From NCBI RefSeq assembly GCF_030397575.1, contig NZ_JAPNXS010000001.1, forward strand, positions 186,001 through 250,000: a stretch of DNA of 64,000 nt, read 5' to 3'. A model generated the notes under the pieces. That model was given only the letters and a program-made list of their open reading frames with translations, did not search any database and was not told the origin of the DNA. The stretch is from Psychromonas sp. 14N.309.X.WAT.B.A12. Lineage in GTDB: Bacteria; Pseudomonadota; Gammaproteobacteria; Enterobacterales; Psychromonadaceae. Numbering within the stretch: position 1 is the first letter of the stretch; each line of letters starts with the position of its first letter. The position numbers and the translations under genes were made by a program. Positions 63,373 to 64,000 of the stretch are shown here, one piece after another.

Positions 63373-64000
63373 ATGAAGTTTTTGGTATTTTTAGGTTCGG
63401 TACGTGATAGTACACCTCCTAAACCTGCAAGATTAGGAGAAAGAGTGGCAGAGGCTTGTCTCTCCTGTTTGCAGGGGCGATATAGGGAGCATCAGTTTGA
63501 GCTAGTTGATGCCTTAGACTATTCATTAGGAACTGTTTTCAAACCTCATTTCGCCTATGCTAAAAGTCAAATGCCAGCAGATTTGGATTCATTAGCTGAA
63601 AAAATTAAACAAAGTGATGGTTATATTATGGTTAGCCCGGAATATAATCACTCTATGAGTCTAGCTTTGAGTCATTTGTTAAATCACTTTGGTAGTTCAC
63701 TATTTTCATATAAACCGAGTGCGATTGTCACCTACTCTGCTGGGCAATGGGGGGGAATGAGAGCGGCCGTCGCTATGCGTACATTTTTGTCTGAATTAGG
63801 TTGTTTATCGGTTTCATCGATGATTCACATTCCCAAAGCGCAAGACGTTTTTGCCGCTGATGGTGCGATCCAGGAGCCTCAAGATCAAGATTCATGGTTT
63901 GACTATTTTACACAAACTTTTAACCAACTTATGTGGTGGGCAGAGGCGACTCATCAACAAAGACAGTTGCTTGACCCGTTAAGTATGGGGAGAACATTTA
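63373..64000 (+). CDS. NADPH-dependent FMN reductase family protein (3' end outside window)
   Basis: 209 codons visible, open to the last base. MKFLVFLGSVRDSTPPKPARLGERVAE is the flavodoxin-like FMN phosphate loop, GYIMVSPEYNHSMSLALSHLLNHF the second, with TYSAGQWGGMRAAVAMR following. This matches the NADPH:FMN/azo-reductase group (SsuE/ChrR-like). Substrate unknown. AAGTGAGGCG lies just before ATG. No stop codon occurs before the window end. Confidence 0.85.
   Translation, partial: MKFLVFLGSVRDSTPPKPARLGERVAEACLSCLQGRYREHQFELVDALDYSLGTVFKPHFAYAKSQMPADLDSLAEKIKQSDGYIMVSPEYNHSMSLALSHLLNHFGSSLFSYKPSAIVTYSAGQWGGMRAAVAMRTFLSELGCLSVSSMIHIPKAQDVFAADGAIQEPQDQDSWFDYFTQTFNQLMWWAEATHQQRQLLDPLSMGRTF

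Overview
The window looks like a chromosomal segment of an AT-rich, probably cold-adapted marine gammaproteobacterium, and Psychromonas or a close relative is my best guess. This is inferred from local gene orders also found in enterics and vibrios (cysK-ptsHI-crr, yeaD-gapA, gmhA-yafJ, pykA-hexR-glk), from encoded CCA on the tRNA, from the low GC content and from small intergenic repeats with ATACCAAT ends. No phage, plasmid, CRISPR array or intact insertion sequence was seen. The content is mostly core metabolism, and the unusual material sits in the spaces between genes.

Layout. 1-4.0 kb: end of a pterin-synthase-like gene, hinT, then three lipoprotein genes (lpoB, a COG3014 protein, an LPP20 protein). 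4.0-7.9 kb: panE, yajQ, then an arsC/yffB-like gene, dapE and an overlapping M15 peptidase. 7.9-12 kb: cysK and the general PTS (ptsH, ptsI, crr). 12.2-16.7 kb: sbcB, an 850-bp gap holding a decayed copy of the gapA 3' end beside seven exact copies of CTTAAAC, then gapA and a hexose-6-phosphate mutarotase gene. 17-23.7 kb: malQ-glgB-glgX. 23.8-28.5 kb: yeaC, gmhA, yafJ, a full-length but broken DNA alkylation repair gene, and a dicarboxylate/amino-acid symporter. 28.5-31.5 kb: copA-cueR with a textbook CueR promoter. 31.6-36.9 kb: dinB, marC-type, yjiH, a diguanylate cyclase and a GST. 37-40.8 kb: pykA, hexR, glk and tRNA-Ser(GGA). 41-49 kb: a frameshifted membrane diguanylate cyclase, an exonuclease/GIY-YIG fusion, DUF1285, gpmI, DUF1304, a MazG-like gene and a GNAT gene. 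49-64 kb: a TauD-like dioxygenase, a B12-binding radical SAM protein, a 5'-nucleotidase, an AraC regulator, an EamA exporter, a GGDEF-EAL protein with an orphan PhnD-like binding protein, a small protein behind a 20-bp perfect hairpin, a Bcr/CflA exporter, a RecQ-like helicase, a Cof/YidA phosphatase and a truncated FMN reductase.

Two themes link the genes. The first is hexose flow: PTS uptake, glucokinase, mutarotase, GAPDH, phosphoglycerate mutase, pyruvate kinase and glycogen remodelling all lie within 40 kb. HexR-like palindromes stand upstream of gapA and between hexR and glk, so this block is probably partly a local HexR regulon. The second is cyclic di-GMP: three GGDEF proteins plus YajQ.

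The observations most worth a second look are the A8 frameshift in the membrane diguanylate cyclase, the heptamer array beside the gapA remnant, the three ATACCAAT-ended repeats placed against gene 3' ends, the hairpin that covers the leader of the 58.5-kb gene, and the orphan binding protein/GGDEF-EAL pair. I did not find a convincing new multi-gene system.
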